Positions 8,168 to 16,466 are shown, counted from the first letter of the stretch. The stretch is DNA of 64,000 nucleotides from Flavobacterium daemonense (GCF_007341385.1 NZ_VJYD01000002.1:248001-312000), one strand, 5' to 3'. The notes: generated from the sequence alone by a model not told the origin. Translations and numbers: made by a program.

Positions 8168-8755
8168 ATGAACACAATGAATGATCAACATTATATCGAT
8201 AGAATCCTGCAGGGCGAGACCAATTTGTTTGCCGTGCTGGTGGATCGTTATAAGGATATGATTTTTACGTTGTCGCTCAAAATGATTAAAAACAGAGAAG
8301 AAGCTGAAGAAGCTGCACAAGATACTTTTATTAAAGTATTTAATTCGTTGAGCAAGTTCAAAGGCGATTCTAAATTTTCAACTTGGATTTATAAAATCTC
8401 ATATAATAATTGTTTAGACCGTTTGAAGAAAAACAAAAAAGAAGATTTAAATATTTCTATAGATGAATTTTCATCGCATTTAGTAAAAACAATGGACAAC
8501 GCTTTGAGCGCTTTAGAAGACAAAGAACGAAAGCAGGCTATTCAGAATTGTCTAAATTTGTTGCCACGGGAAGATAATTTCCTGCTGACTTTATTTTATT
8601 TTGAAGATCAGAATTTAGAGGAAATCGGCAAAATCATGAATACAAATGCTAATAATGTCAAAGTGAAATTATTTAGAAGCCGGCAAAAATTAGCAACCAT
8701 TTTAAAAAAGCAGTTAGAACCCGAAATAGTAGAGTGTTATGAAAGAGGAAGATAA
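8168..8755 (+). CDS. RNA polymerase sigma factor, ECF/sigma-70 family
   Basis: A 195-residue factor with region 2 (DMIFTLSLKMIKNREEAEEAAQDTF, then KFKGDSKFSTWIYKISYNNCLD) and region 4 (LPREDNFLLTLFYFEDQNLEEIGKIM with a helix-turn-helix). It would direct RNA polymerase to stress or envelope promoters. Two starts are possible, ATG 8168 and ATG 8177; the close promoter makes the second plausible. It overlaps the next gene by 17 bp, indicating translational coupling with a probable anti-sigma protein. Confidence 0.93.
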   Translation: MNTMNDQHYIDRILQGETNLFAVLVDRYKDMIFTLSLKMIKNREEAEEAAQDTFIKVFNSLSKFKGDSKFSTWIYKISYNNCLDRLKKNKKEDLNISIDEFSSHLVKTMDNALSALEDKERKQAIQNCLNLLPREDNFLLTLFYFEDQNLEEIGKIMNTNANNVKVKLFRSRQKLATILKKQLEPEIVECYERGR

Positions 8756-9134
8756 AAATTTAGAAAATCTTATTGAGAAAATGATGGCCGAAAACACTTT
8801 GCAATCGCCATCTGCCGACTTTACTTCAAACTTAATGTCGCAAATTCTTGTTGCCGAAAAAGCAAAAATCAAACCTTACAAACCTTTGATTTCTATTTCA
8901 ACATGGATTTTTATTGGAGTTGTTTTGGCTCTTTTAATTGCTTATAATGTCTTTTTTGCGGGAGCCCAAAACAATCTAGAAATAGGAAAATCATACACTG
9001 ATAAAATCTCGGCAATTGTTTCTGGAATTCATATTTCAAAAACTTTATTGTATGCTATTTTAGTTGTTCCTTTTATGATTTTAATTCAGGTTGGGATTTT
9101 GAAAAATTATTTTGACAAGAAGTATCAATTGTAA
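8739..9134 (+). CDS. Putative anti-sigma membrane protein
   Basis: A 131-residue protein overlapping the sigma gene by 17 bp. The N-terminal 40 residues are charged and helical (EEDKNLENLIEKMMAENTL). Hydrophobic segments lie near residues 46-68 and 101-119, and the protein ends in the basic tail KNYFDKKYQL. This topology fits a membrane anti-sigma factor with a short cytosolic sigma-binding part. No zinc-binding HxxxCxxC motif is present, so the role rests on position and topology. A copy of the final codons is found again 1 kb downstream. Confidence 0.6.
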   Translation: MKEEDKNLENLIEKMMAENTLQSPSADFTSNLMSQILVAEKAKIKPYKPLISISTWIFIGVVLALLIAYNVFFAGAQNNLEIGKSYTDKISAIVSGIHISKTLLYAILVVPFMILIQVGILKNYFDKKYQL

Positions 9135-9152
9135 GATTTTAAAATCAAAAGC

Positions 9153-10052
9153 ATGCTAAAAGCAAAAAAGATATCCATCTGTTCATTCTTACTATTTCTG
9201 TTTTTTGTTGTTGGTTATGCATCAGCACTTCCACCGAACTTTACTACGAAAGAAATAAAATTTGTAAGTGAAGGAATTTCACTCGCCGGAACCGTTTTTA
9301 CACCTAACAACATAAAGGCGGCCGTTGTGATCGTTCATGGATCTGGGCAGGAAAAAAGAATGATAGACTTTGCTACAACCCTAGCCAACAATGGAATTGC
9401 AGTTTTGACATACGACAAACGCGGCGTCGGAGAATCAGGTGGCGTATATGCAGGACCCGAAGTAGGAACTAACAATGTTGATTTCGCAAACCTTAATCTT
9501 TTGTCTTTAGATGCAAGTGCTGCTGTAAATACTTTATCTAAATCCTTATCAAACAATAAAACATCAATCGGTTTAATAGGTGGTAGTCAAGCCGGATGGA
9601 TAATTCCATTGACTGCTGCGAAAAATAAGAAAGTCCAATTTATGACCATATTTAGCGGCGCTCTTATTACCGTTAAAGAACAATTGAGATTTCAATTTTA
9701 TACCAATGGAGATAAAAAATTTTGGGATACGCACTCAGAAGAAGAAGCAAGAAAACATGTATTCCATGACCCAGATAAATATGAGTTTATTGACACAAAT
9801 CCTAAAGATATCCTTGCTAAATTATCAATTCCAGGATTCTGGATTTATGGCGGTAAAGATATTCAAGTTCCTGCGAAGCTATCAATCGAATATCTTGATG
9901 AGTTAAAATCAAAAGGAAAACATTACGAATATAAATTGTTTCCAAACTTGGGTCATAACACAGCATTTTCAAACGATGAAGACCCTATGAAAGATGCAAT
10001 CAATTGGATTAAAAATGTAGAAAAATCAAAAAATCATAAGCAAAAAAACTAG
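9153..10052 (+). CDS. Alpha/beta hydrolase, exported
   Basis: A 299-residue serine-hydrolase-fold protein with a signal peptide of about 25 residues (SICSFLLFLFFVVGYASA). The oxyanion segment VIVHGSGQEK is near residue 60. The nucleophile elbow reads LIGGSQAGW near residue 147, so the usual GxSxG is GxSxA followed by G. The acid is in YGGKDIQVP and the His in FPNLGHNTAF. Substrate unknown; peptidase or esterase activity is possible. It lies between the anti-sigma gene and a duplicated tail of that gene, which suggests it was inserted there. Confidence 0.85.
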   Translation: MLKAKKISICSFLLFLFFVVGYASALPPNFTTKEIKFVSEGISLAGTVFTPNNIKAAVVIVHGSGQEKRMIDFATTLANNGIAVLTYDKRGVGESGGVYAGPEVGTNNVDFANLNLLSLDASAAVNTLSKSLSNNKTSIGLIGGSQAGWIIPLTAAKNKKVQFMTIFSGALITVKEQLRFQFYTNGDKKFWDTHSEEEARKHVFHDPDKYEFIDTNPKDILAKLSIPGFWIYGGKDIQVPAKLSIEYLDELKSKGKHYEYKLFPNLGHNTAFSNDEDPMKDAINWIKNVEKSKNHKQKN

Positions 10053-10097
10053 AGGCATTATCGCTAACAGTTACTAAAATATATTTTAAGTTTTCTA

Positions 10098-10130
10098 AAA
10101 AACTATTTTGATAAGAAGTACCAGTTGTAA
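10098..10130 (+). pseudogene. Duplicated 3' end of the anti-sigma gene
   Basis: These 33 bases encode KNYFDKKYQL and a stop, exactly the last ten residues of the anti-sigma gene (9102-9134), but several codons differ only at synonymous positions. The similarity continues weakly on both sides. It is a remnant of a related copy, not a working gene. Confidence 0.8.
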
Positions 10131-10174
10131 GATTATTAAAAAAAATATACTACTTATTATAACTTAATTTATTG

Positions 10175-10182
10175 TATTTTTG
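10175..10182 (+). promoter_or_regulatory. -7 element of the toxin-antitoxin operon
   Basis: TATTTTTG matches the TAnnTTTG consensus and lies about 23 bp before the antitoxin start. No clear -33 TTG was found at the expected distance. Confidence 0.5.
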
Positions 10183-10205
10183 TAAAGTTCATTAAATCAT
10201 AAAAA

Positions 10206-10460
10206 ATGATACAAAAAACCATTACTCCTAAGGATAAAATTGTCAATCTTTCTTTTGAAATTCCAAAAAACTATGTTGGAAAATCACTGAAAGTATCGAT
10301 TGATTTCGAAAATGAAGTTGATCAAATTGAAAGTAATTTGTCCAAAGAAGACTTTGTGAAATGGATAGAAAATGCCGAAAAATCCAAAACAATGTCTTTA
10401 GAAAAGTTTAATGAGAAATGGGAAGAAAAAAAATTGAAGATACAAAACAATATACGTTAG
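10206..10460 (+). CDS. Putative type II antitoxin
   Basis: An 84-residue protein with a beta-rich N-terminus (QKTITPKDKIVNLSFEIPKNYVGKSLKVSIDF) and a charged C-terminal helix (LEKFNEKWEEKKLKIQNNIR). The end overlaps the toxin gene by 43 bp. No DNA-binding family is recognised with certainty. The antitoxin role comes from its position before a RelE/ParE-like toxin. The charged tail is the part expected to bind the toxin. Confidence 0.65.
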   Translation: MIQKTITPKDKIVNLSFEIPKNYVGKSLKVSIDFENEVDQIESNLSKEDFVKWIENAEKSKTMSLEKFNEKWEEKKLKIQNNIR

Positions 10461-10759
10461 ATATTTCCGAGAACTATTTCCAAAATTTAGAAGAGATTGT
10501 TGATTACATCGCATTCGAAAAACATCAACCTATAAATGCTATTAAAGTTGGTAACGGAATAAACAAAGCAATGAATAAAATCATTGAAAATCCCTTAATT
10601 TATTCTGAGTGTGAAAATCTACCAACTAAATCTAAAATTTACAGAGAAGCAACTTACAAAACTTGGCTCATTATTTTTAAATTGAAAAAGAATCATATTA
10701 TGGTTTTGGGCGTTTTAAGCGGAAAAAGAAAAACTTCATCTTTTAGAAAACTCAAATAA
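10418..10759 (+). CDS. RelE/ParE family toxin
   Basis: A 113-residue basic protein with the RelE/ParE fold signs: a first helix pair (NYFQNLEEIVDYIAFEKHQPINAIKVGNGI), a prediction of central strands (KSKIYREATYKTWLIIFKLKKNHIMVLGVL) and a basic C-terminus (SGKRKTSSFRKLK). ParE members poison gyrase and RelE members cleave mRNA on the ribosome; the sequence alone does not decide which. It overlaps the antitoxin gene by 43 bp, more than is usual for such pairs. Confidence 0.8.
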   Translation: MGRKKIEDTKQYTLDISENYFQNLEEIVDYIAFEKHQPINAIKVGNGINKAMNKIIENPLIYSECENLPTKSKIYREATYKTWLIIFKLKKNHIMVLGVLSGKRKTSSFRKLK

Positions 10760-10913
10760 AATCCGGAAGTTTTTTCAAAATAAATATTGCAATTTAATTC
10801 TGATAATCGTATTTTAATCACTCAAAATATTTCAATATAATTCACTCATTTACAATAGTTTTAACCCCGAAATCGATATTCTTTTTTTAAGAAAATTTTG
10901 AGAACCTAAACCG

Positions 10914-10944
10914 TTGCAATATTGTAACTTATAGAGTATCTTTG
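10914..10944 (+). promoter_or_regulatory. Promoter of the PfkB kinase gene
   Basis: TTG at 10914-10916 and TATCTTTG at 10937-10944 are spaced by 20 bp, matching the Bacteroidota housekeeping consensus. The start codon is 24 bp downstream. Confidence 0.65.
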
Positions 10945-10967
10945 CACCCTAATTCGAAATTCATAAA

Positions 10968-11891
10968 ATGAATAAATTATTGATTGTTGGAACAGTTGCT
11001 TTCGACGCGATTGAAACTCCTTTCGGAAAAACAGATAAAATTTTAGGTGGTGCTGCAACGTACATTGGTTTATCAGCTTCATTTTTTAACTTGCAATCGG
11101 CTATTGTTTCAGTAGTTGGTGATGATTTCCCACAAGAACATTTAGATCTTTTAACTTCAAAAAATATTGATATCTCAGGTATCGAAATTGTTAAAGGTGG
11201 AAAAACCTTTTTCTGGAGCGGTTTATACCACAACGATTTAAATTCTAGAGACACTCTTGTAACGGAACTGAACGTTTTAGCTGATTTTCAGCCAAAAGTT
11301 CCTCAAAACTACAAAGATGCTGATGTTGTAATGCTTGGAAACTTGCATCCATTAGTTCAAAGCAGTGTTTTAGATCAAATGGAGAAAAAACCAAAATTAG
11401 TTGTTTTAGATACAATGAACTTTTGGATGGACTGTGCTCTTCCAGAACTTTTAGACGTTATTAAACGTGTAGATGTTATTACAATCAATGACGAAGAAGC
11501 TAGACAATTATCTGGCGAATATTCATTAGTAAGAGCAGCTTCTAAAATCCAAGAAATGGGACCAAAATATGTGGTGATCAAAAAAGGAGAACATGGAGCG
11601 CTTTTATTCCACAACAGAGAAGTTTTCTTTGCACCAGCATTGCCTCTAGAAGATGTTTTTGATCCAACTGGAGCTGGAGATACTTTCGCAGGTGGTTTTT
11701 CTGGATTTATTGCGCAAAGCGAAAACATTTCGTTTGGCAATATGAAAAATGCAATTATTTACGGTTCAAATTTAGCTTCATTCTGTGTAGAAAAATTTGG
11801 AACTGAAAGGATGGAAACGTTAAGCAAAGCCGAAGTAGCGATTCGATTACAGCAATTTAAGTCGTTAACTCAGTTTGACATAGAAATATAA
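10968..11891 (+). CDS. PfkB family sugar or nucleoside kinase
   Basis: A 307-residue kinase of the ribokinase/PfkB superfamily. Substrate-lid motif LGGAATYIGLSASFF is near residues 25-40. The second signature DPTGAGDTFAGGFSGF near residues 231-246 holds the catalytic Asp and anion hole. The exact substrate (ribose, adenosine, fructose-phosphate) cannot be read from sequence. It lies directly before purF, separated by a terminator, so a role in purine or ribose metabolism is possible but unproven. Confidence 0.85.
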   Translation: MNKLLIVGTVAFDAIETPFGKTDKILGGAATYIGLSASFFNLQSAIVSVVGDDFPQEHLDLLTSKNIDISGIEIVKGGKTFFWSGLYHNDLNSRDTLVTELNVLADFQPKVPQNYKDADVVMLGNLHPLVQSSVLDQMEKKPKLVVLDTMNFWMDCALPELLDVIKRVDVITINDEEARQLSGEYSLVRAASKIQEMGPKYVVIKKGEHGALLFHNREVFFAPALPLEDVFDPTGAGDTFAGGFSGFIAQSENISFGNMKNAIIYGSNLASFCVEKFGTERMETLSKAEVAIRLQQFKSLTQFDIEI

Positions 11892-11899
11892 TGCCTAAG

Positions 11900-11924
11900 A
11901 GCCTCGGTAAAACGGGGCTTTTTT
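11900..11924 (+). terminator. Terminator behind the PfkB kinase gene
   Basis: Stem AGCCTCG/CGGGGCT (one G-T pair) with a 6-base loop is followed by six T. It separates the kinase from purF. Confidence 0.8.
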
Positions 11925-11970
11925 ATTACGTTAATACACACAACTTACAACACACAAAAAAACAAAAAAA

Positions 11971-13869
11971 ATGAGCGACGCTTTAAAACACGAATGTGGT
12001 ATAGCTTTAGTTAGACTTCTTAAACCGCTTGAATATTATAAAGAAAAATACGGAACTGCTTTTTACGGAATTCAGAAAATGTATTTAATGATGGAAAAAC
12101 AGCACAACCGTGGACAAGACGGAGCTGGTTTTGCAAGCATTAAATTGGATGTTGAACCTGGACAACGTTACATCAGCAGAGTTCGTTCGAATCACGCACA
12201 GCCAATTCAAGATGTTTTTAAACAAATCAATGAGCGAATCAGCGAGGAATTAAAAGCAAGACCTGAAATTGCTGATGATATTCACAAAATAAAATCTGAA
12301 ATTCCATATGTAGGTGAATTGTTTTTAGGACACGTTCGTTACGGAACTTTCGGGAAAAACAGCATCGAAAGTGTTCACCCATTTTTGCGTCAAAGCAACT
12401 GGATGCACCGCAACTTGATTTTGGCAGGGAACTTTAATATGACAAATGTTAAAGAACTTTTCGAAAATCTTGTTGAATTAGGACAGCATCCAAAAGAAAT
12501 GGCGGATACTGTTACGGTAATGGAAAAAATTGGTCACTTTTTAGATAAAGAAGTAATGCAATTGTACCAAGACTGCAAAGCTGAAGGATATTCTAAAAGA
12601 GAAGCTTCACCGGTAATTGCTGAGCGTTTGGATATTGCAAAAATCTTAGCTCGTTCTGCTAAAAACTTAGACGGAGGTTACGCAATGGCCGGATTATTAG
12701 GTCATGGTGATGCATTTGTTTTTAGAGATCCAGCCGGAATTCGTCCAGCTTACTTCTATCAAGATGACGAAGTAGTTGTCGTAGCTTCTGAAAGACCAGT
12801 TATTCAAACGGTATTTAATGTTCCTTTTGAAAGCGTTCAGGAAATCGACCCAGGAAATGCTTTGATCATCAAGAAAAACGGAAAAGTTACCATGAATCAA
12901 ATCTTGGAACCAACCGTTAAAAAAGCGTGTTCGTTTGAAAGAATTTATTTCTCAAGAGGAAGTGATGCTGAGATTTATCAAGAACGTAAAAATTTAGGTA
13001 AATTAATTTTACCTGCAGTTCTTAACGCAATTGACAGCGATACTGACAACACCGTTTTCTCTTATATTCCGAATACAGCCGAAACATCATTTTATGGTTT
13101 AGTTGAAGCGGCTCAGGATTTCTTAAATCAGAGAAAAAACAATTATATTTTAGAAAACAGAAACACACTGACTACTGAAACGCTTCAAGAACTTCTTGCT
13201 GTAAAAATTCGTACTGAGAAAGTTGCCATTAAAGATGCTAAACTTAGAACGTTTATTACCGAAGACAGCAGCCGTGACGATTTAGTGGCACACGTTTATG
13301 ATGTTACATATGGTGTAATCAAACCAGAAGATAATCTGGTTATTATTGACGATAGTATTGTTCGTGGTACAACTTTAAAAATGAGCATCATTAAAATGAT
13401 GGATCGTTTAAATCCAAAACGTATTGTAATTGTTTCATCGGCACCACAAATTCGTTATCCAGATTGTTACGGAATCGATATGGCAAAACTAGAAGGACTT
13501 GTTGCTTTTAGAGCCGCACTGACTTTATTAAAAGAAAGAAACTTATATCATATAGTTGACGAAGTTTACGCGAAATGTAAAGCGCAAGAAAATTTCGCAG
13601 ATAAAGATGTTGTAAATTATGTTACGGCGATCTACGATCAATTTACTCCAGAAGAAATTTCAGATAAAATTGCAGAAATGTTAAGCTCTCCAGAAATCAA
13701 TGCTGAAGTAAAAATCATTTTCCAAAAAGTAGAAGATTTACATATTGCATGTCCTAAAAATTTAGGCGATTGGTACTTTACCGGAGATTACCCAACTCCA
13801 GGCGGAAACCGAGTTGTAAATCGTGCATTTATGAATTTTTACGAAGGAAAAGACGCTAGAGCATACTAA
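11971..13869 (+). CDS. purF: Amidophosphoribosyltransferase
   Basis: A 632-residue enzyme of the first committed purine step (PRPP plus glutamine to phosphoribosylamine). The N-terminal-nucleophile Cys is C9 (MSDALKHECGIA), so a short propeptide would have to be removed. The glutaminase part shows HNRGQDGAGFAS and GHVRYGTFG. The PRPP loop VIIDDSIVRGTTLK is near residues 454-467. It is more than 100 residues longer than E. coli PurF (505), with extra segments in the glutaminase part and a C-terminal extension. Start choice is fixed by the Cys motif. Confidence 0.93.
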   Translation: MSDALKHECGIALVRLLKPLEYYKEKYGTAFYGIQKMYLMMEKQHNRGQDGAGFASIKLDVEPGQRYISRVRSNHAQPIQDVFKQINERISEELKARPEIADDIHKIKSEIPYVGELFLGHVRYGTFGKNSIESVHPFLRQSNWMHRNLILAGNFNMTNVKELFENLVELGQHPKEMADTVTVMEKIGHFLDKEVMQLYQDCKAEGYSKREASPVIAERLDIAKILARSAKNLDGGYAMAGLLGHGDAFVFRDPAGIRPAYFYQDDEVVVVASERPVIQTVFNVPFESVQEIDPGNALIIKKNGKVTMNQILEPTVKKACSFERIYFSRGSDAEIYQERKNLGKLILPAVLNAIDSDTDNTVFSYIPNTAETSFYGLVEAAQDFLNQRKNNYILENRNTLTTETLQELLAVKIRTEKVAIKDAKLRTFITEDSSRDDLVAHVYDVTYGVIKPEDNLVIIDDSIVRGTTLKMSIIKMMDRLNPKRIVIVSSAPQIRYPDCYGIDMAKLEGLVAFRAALTLLKERNLYHIVDEVYAKCKAQENFADKDVVNYVTAIYDQFTPEEISDKIAEMLSSPEINAEVKIIFQKVEDLHIACPKNLGDWYFTGDYPTPGGNRVVNRAFMNFYEGKDARAY

Positions 13870-13900
13870 GAAAACGCTAAGAAAAAGTTAATTTGTGCAT

Positions 13901-14048
13901 TTCATCGGTTTTTTTTGCCGTTCATCCTGTTTGTTTGGTAAAAATGAAAAGCTACAATACTTTTGGAAGACCATAACATTAGTAGGTTAAGTTTATGGTA
14001 GATTTGGGGCAAAAAGGGTGGAAGTAATTCCACCTTTTTTATTTTATT
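13901..14048 (+). repeat. Triple hairpin repeat, copy 1
   Basis: Starts with TTCATCGG and carries the core CCATAACATTAGTAGG from 13971, an imperfect hairpin with TTTATGG. It ends in a terminator-like hairpin GGTGGAA/TTCCACC (14017-14034) followed by TTTTTT. The stem differs from copies 2 and 3 by changes on both strands that keep pairing. It could be a small RNA or the purF terminator. Confidence 0.75.
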
Positions 14049-14084
14049 CAGATAAGTAATTACAAAACAGACCCCTAGCATCAC

Positions 14085-14230
14085 TTCATCGAAAATATTG
14101 ACCATTCATCTAAAATTTTTTTTTAAAACATATAGTCGCCATACATTTACTGAACCATAACATTAGTAGGTTAAGTTTATGGTAGATTTGGGGCAAAAAA
14201 GGCGGAAGAGATTCCGCCTTTTTTATTTTC
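14085..14230 (+). repeat. Triple hairpin repeat, copy 2
   Basis: Same order of blocks as copy 1: TTCATCG, a T-rich tract, CATACATTTACTGAA, the CCATAACATTAG core from 14155, and the terminator-like stem GGCGGAA/TTCCGCC (14201-14218) with a T-run. Confidence 0.75.
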
Positions 14231-14392
14231 CTTTTTTTTTAGTAAAAAGAAGAAAGAGCAAAGACAAAAAAAAAAGAAACACAACTATTTACTTTTTACT
14301 GATCACTTTTTACTCAACACTAATCAATAATTACTATTCACTAATCACTTTTCACTACTCACTACTCACTATTCACTCAAACCACAGTTTAC

Positions 14393-14538
14393 TTCATCGG
14401 ATATATTTGCCATTCGTCTAAAAAAGTTTTTTTTAAAATATTGTCATCATACATTTACTGAACCATAACATTAGTAGGTTAAGTTTATGGTAGATTTGGG
14501 GCAAAAAAGGCGGAAGAGATTCCGCCTTTTTTATTTTT
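14393..14538 (+). repeat. Triple hairpin repeat, copy 3
   Basis: Nearly identical to copy 2 over the last 80 bases. The core begins at 14463 and the stem GGCGGAA/TTCCGCC is at 14509-14526, then TTTTTT. Near its left end TATATTTG (14402-14409) matches the -7 promoter consensus, so this copy may be transcribed by itself. Confidence 0.75.
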
Positions 14539-14604
14539 CTTTTTCTAGAGAATAGAATAAAGAAAATAGAACAAAGAGAAAGGGCCAAAAAAAAAGATAA
14601 AAAA

Positions 14605-14636
14605 AAAGACGAACACCGAATGTGTCCGTCTTTTCT
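14605..14636 (-). terminator. Terminator of sodB
   Basis: Stem AAAGACGAACAC/GTGTCCGTCTTT with one mismatch. The minus-strand side ends in T. It lies just behind the sodB stop codon. Confidence 0.75.
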
Positions 14637-14658
14637 CTTTATTCTTTACTCTATCTTC

Positions 14659-15270
14659 TTATTTGTCTAAAGCGAATCTTCTTGCAACTTCTGTCCAGTT
14701 GATTACGCTGAAGAAAGCTTCAATATAATCTGGTCTTCTGTTTTGGTAGTTTAAGTAGTAAGCGTGCTCCCAAACATCCATTCCTAAGATTGGAGTTCCA
14801 CCGTGACCAGCAACTTCTGGCATTAATGGATTATCTTGGTTTGGAGTACCTACAACTTCTAATTTTCCGCCTTTTTGAACTGTTAACCAAGCCCATCCTG
14901 AACCGAATTGTGTAGCACCAGCTTTAGCAAATTTTGCTTTAAACTCTTCGAAAGTTCCAAAAGAAGCTTCGATTGCTGCTAATAAATCTCCTGTTGGTAA
15001 TCCTCCTCCGTTTGGAGACATTACTGTCCAGAATAAATTGTGGTTGTAGAAACCTCCACCATTGTTACGAACTGCAGCGTTAGATTTATCTAAGTTGATT
15101 AAGATATTTTCAATAGTTTTTCCTTCTAAATCAGTTCCTGCAATTGCAGCGTTTAGATTTGTTGTATATGCATTGTGATGCTTTGTATGGTGGATTTCCA
15201 TTGTACGAGCATCAATATGTGGTTCTAATGCATCATATGCATATGGTAATTGTGGTAATTCAAAAGCCAT
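14659..15270 (-). CDS. Superoxide dismutase, Fe/Mn type
   Basis: A 203-residue cytoplasmic enzyme that dismutates superoxide. The metal ligands are visible: H27 in [10 protein letters not shown]77 in [10 protein letters not shown], and D165 and H169 in [13 protein letters not shown]. Gly at the GGxYNH position and Gln in NQDNPLM near residue 145 follow the Mn-type or cambialistic pattern rather than the Fe-type. No signal peptide. It stands alone with its own promoter and terminator. Confidence 0.95.
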   Translation of the reverse strand: MAFELPQLPYAYDALEPHIDARTMEIHHTKHHNAYTTNLNAAIAGTDLEGKTIENILINLDKSNAAVRNNGGGFYNHNLFWTVMSPNGGGLPTGDLLAAIEASFGTFEEFKAKFAKAGATQFGSGWAWLTVQKGGKLEVVGTPNQDNPLMPEVAGHGGTPILGMDVWEHAYYLNYQNRRPDYIEAFFSVINWTEVARRFALDK

Positions 15271-15306
15271 GATATTAGGATTTTTATGGTTTATAATAAT
15301 TTATTC

Positions 15307-15314
15307 CAAATTTA
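15307..15314 (-). promoter_or_regulatory. -7 promoter element of the superoxide dismutase gene
   Basis: TAAATTTG on the minus strand matches TAnnTTTG and lies about 37 bp before the start codon. The -33 element is not clear. Confidence 0.5.
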
Positions 15315-15409
15315 GACATTTAACTTTGGAATTGAAAATACTATTTCGTTATAATTAAATTAAATTAATCGATAAATTGATTTTTTAAACGTTAAATACT
15401 TGTAAATCT

Positions 15410-16039
15410 TTATTTTCCGTTAAAAGTTGTCATTGTATTTTCTAATCCGGCTGTCCCAAAAGATTTTATGATTTCAGATGCTACTTCTAAACGTTCTGGC
15501 AATTTTGCTTTTTCATCTTCATCCCAATCACCTAAAACATAATCAACTTGCTGTCCTTTTTTGAATTCGTCACTAATTCCGAATCTAAAGCGGGTGTATT
15601 CCTGCGTGTTTAATATTTGGTTGATGTTTTTGAGGCCGTTATGACCTCCGTCGCTTCCCTTTTTTCGGATGCGAATAGTTCCGAAAGGAAGATTTAAATC
15701 ATCGGTAATGACAAATATGTTCTCTAACGGAATATTTTCTTTATCCATCCAGTATTTTACGGCTTTACCACTTAAGTTCATGTAAGTGTTTGGCTTTAAA
15801 AGAAAAAAAGTTCTTCCCTTAAATTTATATTCCGCCAAAGCTCCCAATTTTACGGTTTCGAAAGACAAACCTTCTTTTCTCGCTAAAAAATCCAGCACTT
15901 TAAATCCGATATTGTGTCTCGTGTTTACGTATTCGGCCCCTATGTTTCCTAAACCTACGATTAAATATTTCTTCATATTGTCTTCTATGTTCTCTTCTTT
16001 TGGTGTTGATGAAAACAGTTTTGTTATCCATTTTATCAT
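15410..16039 (-). CDS. pth: Peptidyl-tRNA hydrolase
   Basis: Hydrolyses peptidyl-tRNA released from stalled ribosomes. The core begins KKYLIVGLGNIGAEYVNTRHNIG with the catalytic His in TRHNIG (residue 42). GGHNGLKNI lies in the middle. The frame opens at 16039, giving a 21-residue N-terminal extension (209 residues in all); a start at ATG 15976 would give the usual length of about 188. The longer form is kept because the extension is open and plausible, but the shorter start cannot be excluded. Confidence 0.93.
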   Translation of the reverse strand: MIKWITKLFSSTPKEENIEDNMKKYLIVGLGNIGAEYVNTRHNIGFKVLDFLARKEGLSFETVKLGALAEYKFKGRTFFLLKPNTYMNLSGKAVKYWMDKENIPLENIFVITDDLNLPFGTIRIRKKGSDGGHNGLKNINQILNTQEYTRFRFGISDEFKKGQQVDYVLGDWDEDEKAKLPERLEVASEIIKSFGTAGLENTMTTFNGK

Positions 16040-16267
16040 TTGACAAAAATAGGACTAATTATTTTTAACCGCAAAGAGCGCGAAGGATTTACGCAAAGTA
16101 CACTAAGAAAAGCACACGGATGATACTGATTTGCTATCGCAAAAACGCTGATTTACACGGATTTTATTATAATCCTTTACAAAAGTATTTCTCGATGATT
16201 ATGTTGATTTTCTCTTAAAACCCGAGAATCACAAGAACTTACAATCTTATGAAAAAGACTTTTTCTG

Positions 16268-16338
16268 GCTAGCCCTGACAGAAGCGGCATCCTTTTTATC
16301 CGCTTTTTAGCGGATGAAAAGATATAGCGGATGGCAGG
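16268..16338. repeat. REP-like element (AGAAGCGGCATCC type)
   Basis: A compound hairpin in which ATCCGC and GCGGAT pair around TTTTTA, and outer parts (GAAGCGGCATCC against AGCGGATGGC) pair imperfectly. Elements of this wording are familiar from Flavobacterium intergenic regions. Confidence 0.6.
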
Positions 16339-16407
16339 AATGTCACATCTACTGAAAACGAGGAATTTCTGCTTCTAAAAAAGCAATTAGATAATTGCTT
16401 GTAAAAG

Positions 16408-16466
16408 GCTTCGACTCCGCTCAGCCTGACAAATATTAAGCGTGTCAGACTGCGCGGAGTCGAAGC
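16408..16466. repeat. REP-like hairpin (GCTTCGACTCCGC arms)
   Basis: 24-bp arms (16408-16431 and 16443-16466) with two mismatches enclose 11 bp. A 14-bp palindrome CCCGAAG/CTTCGGG follows at 16491-16504, and AAGCAATTA/TAATTGCTT precedes it at 16381-16400. Confidence 0.75.

Larger units (their letters stand above)
13870..14658. other. Repeat-filled non-coding stretch between purF and sodB
   Basis: About 790 bp without a credible gene. It holds three copies of a repeat of about 147 bp, a run of degenerate CACTAnTCACT-like short repeats at about 14280-14385, and the sodB terminator. Small open frames here have low-complexity translations and cross the repeats, so they are not called. Confidence 0.75.

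Noticed and set aside
13902..14105. Minus-strand open frame of 67 codons
   Set aside because: It reads antisense through repeat copy 1 and its terminator hairpin.
14280..14392. Short CACTAnTCACT-like repeats considered as a CRISPR array
   Set aside because: Units are too short and degenerate, there are no spacers of even length and no cas genes.
14179..14421. Plus-strand open frame of 80 codons behind purF
   Set aside because: It crosses repeat copy 2 and low-complexity CACT repeats, and its translation is compositionally odd.
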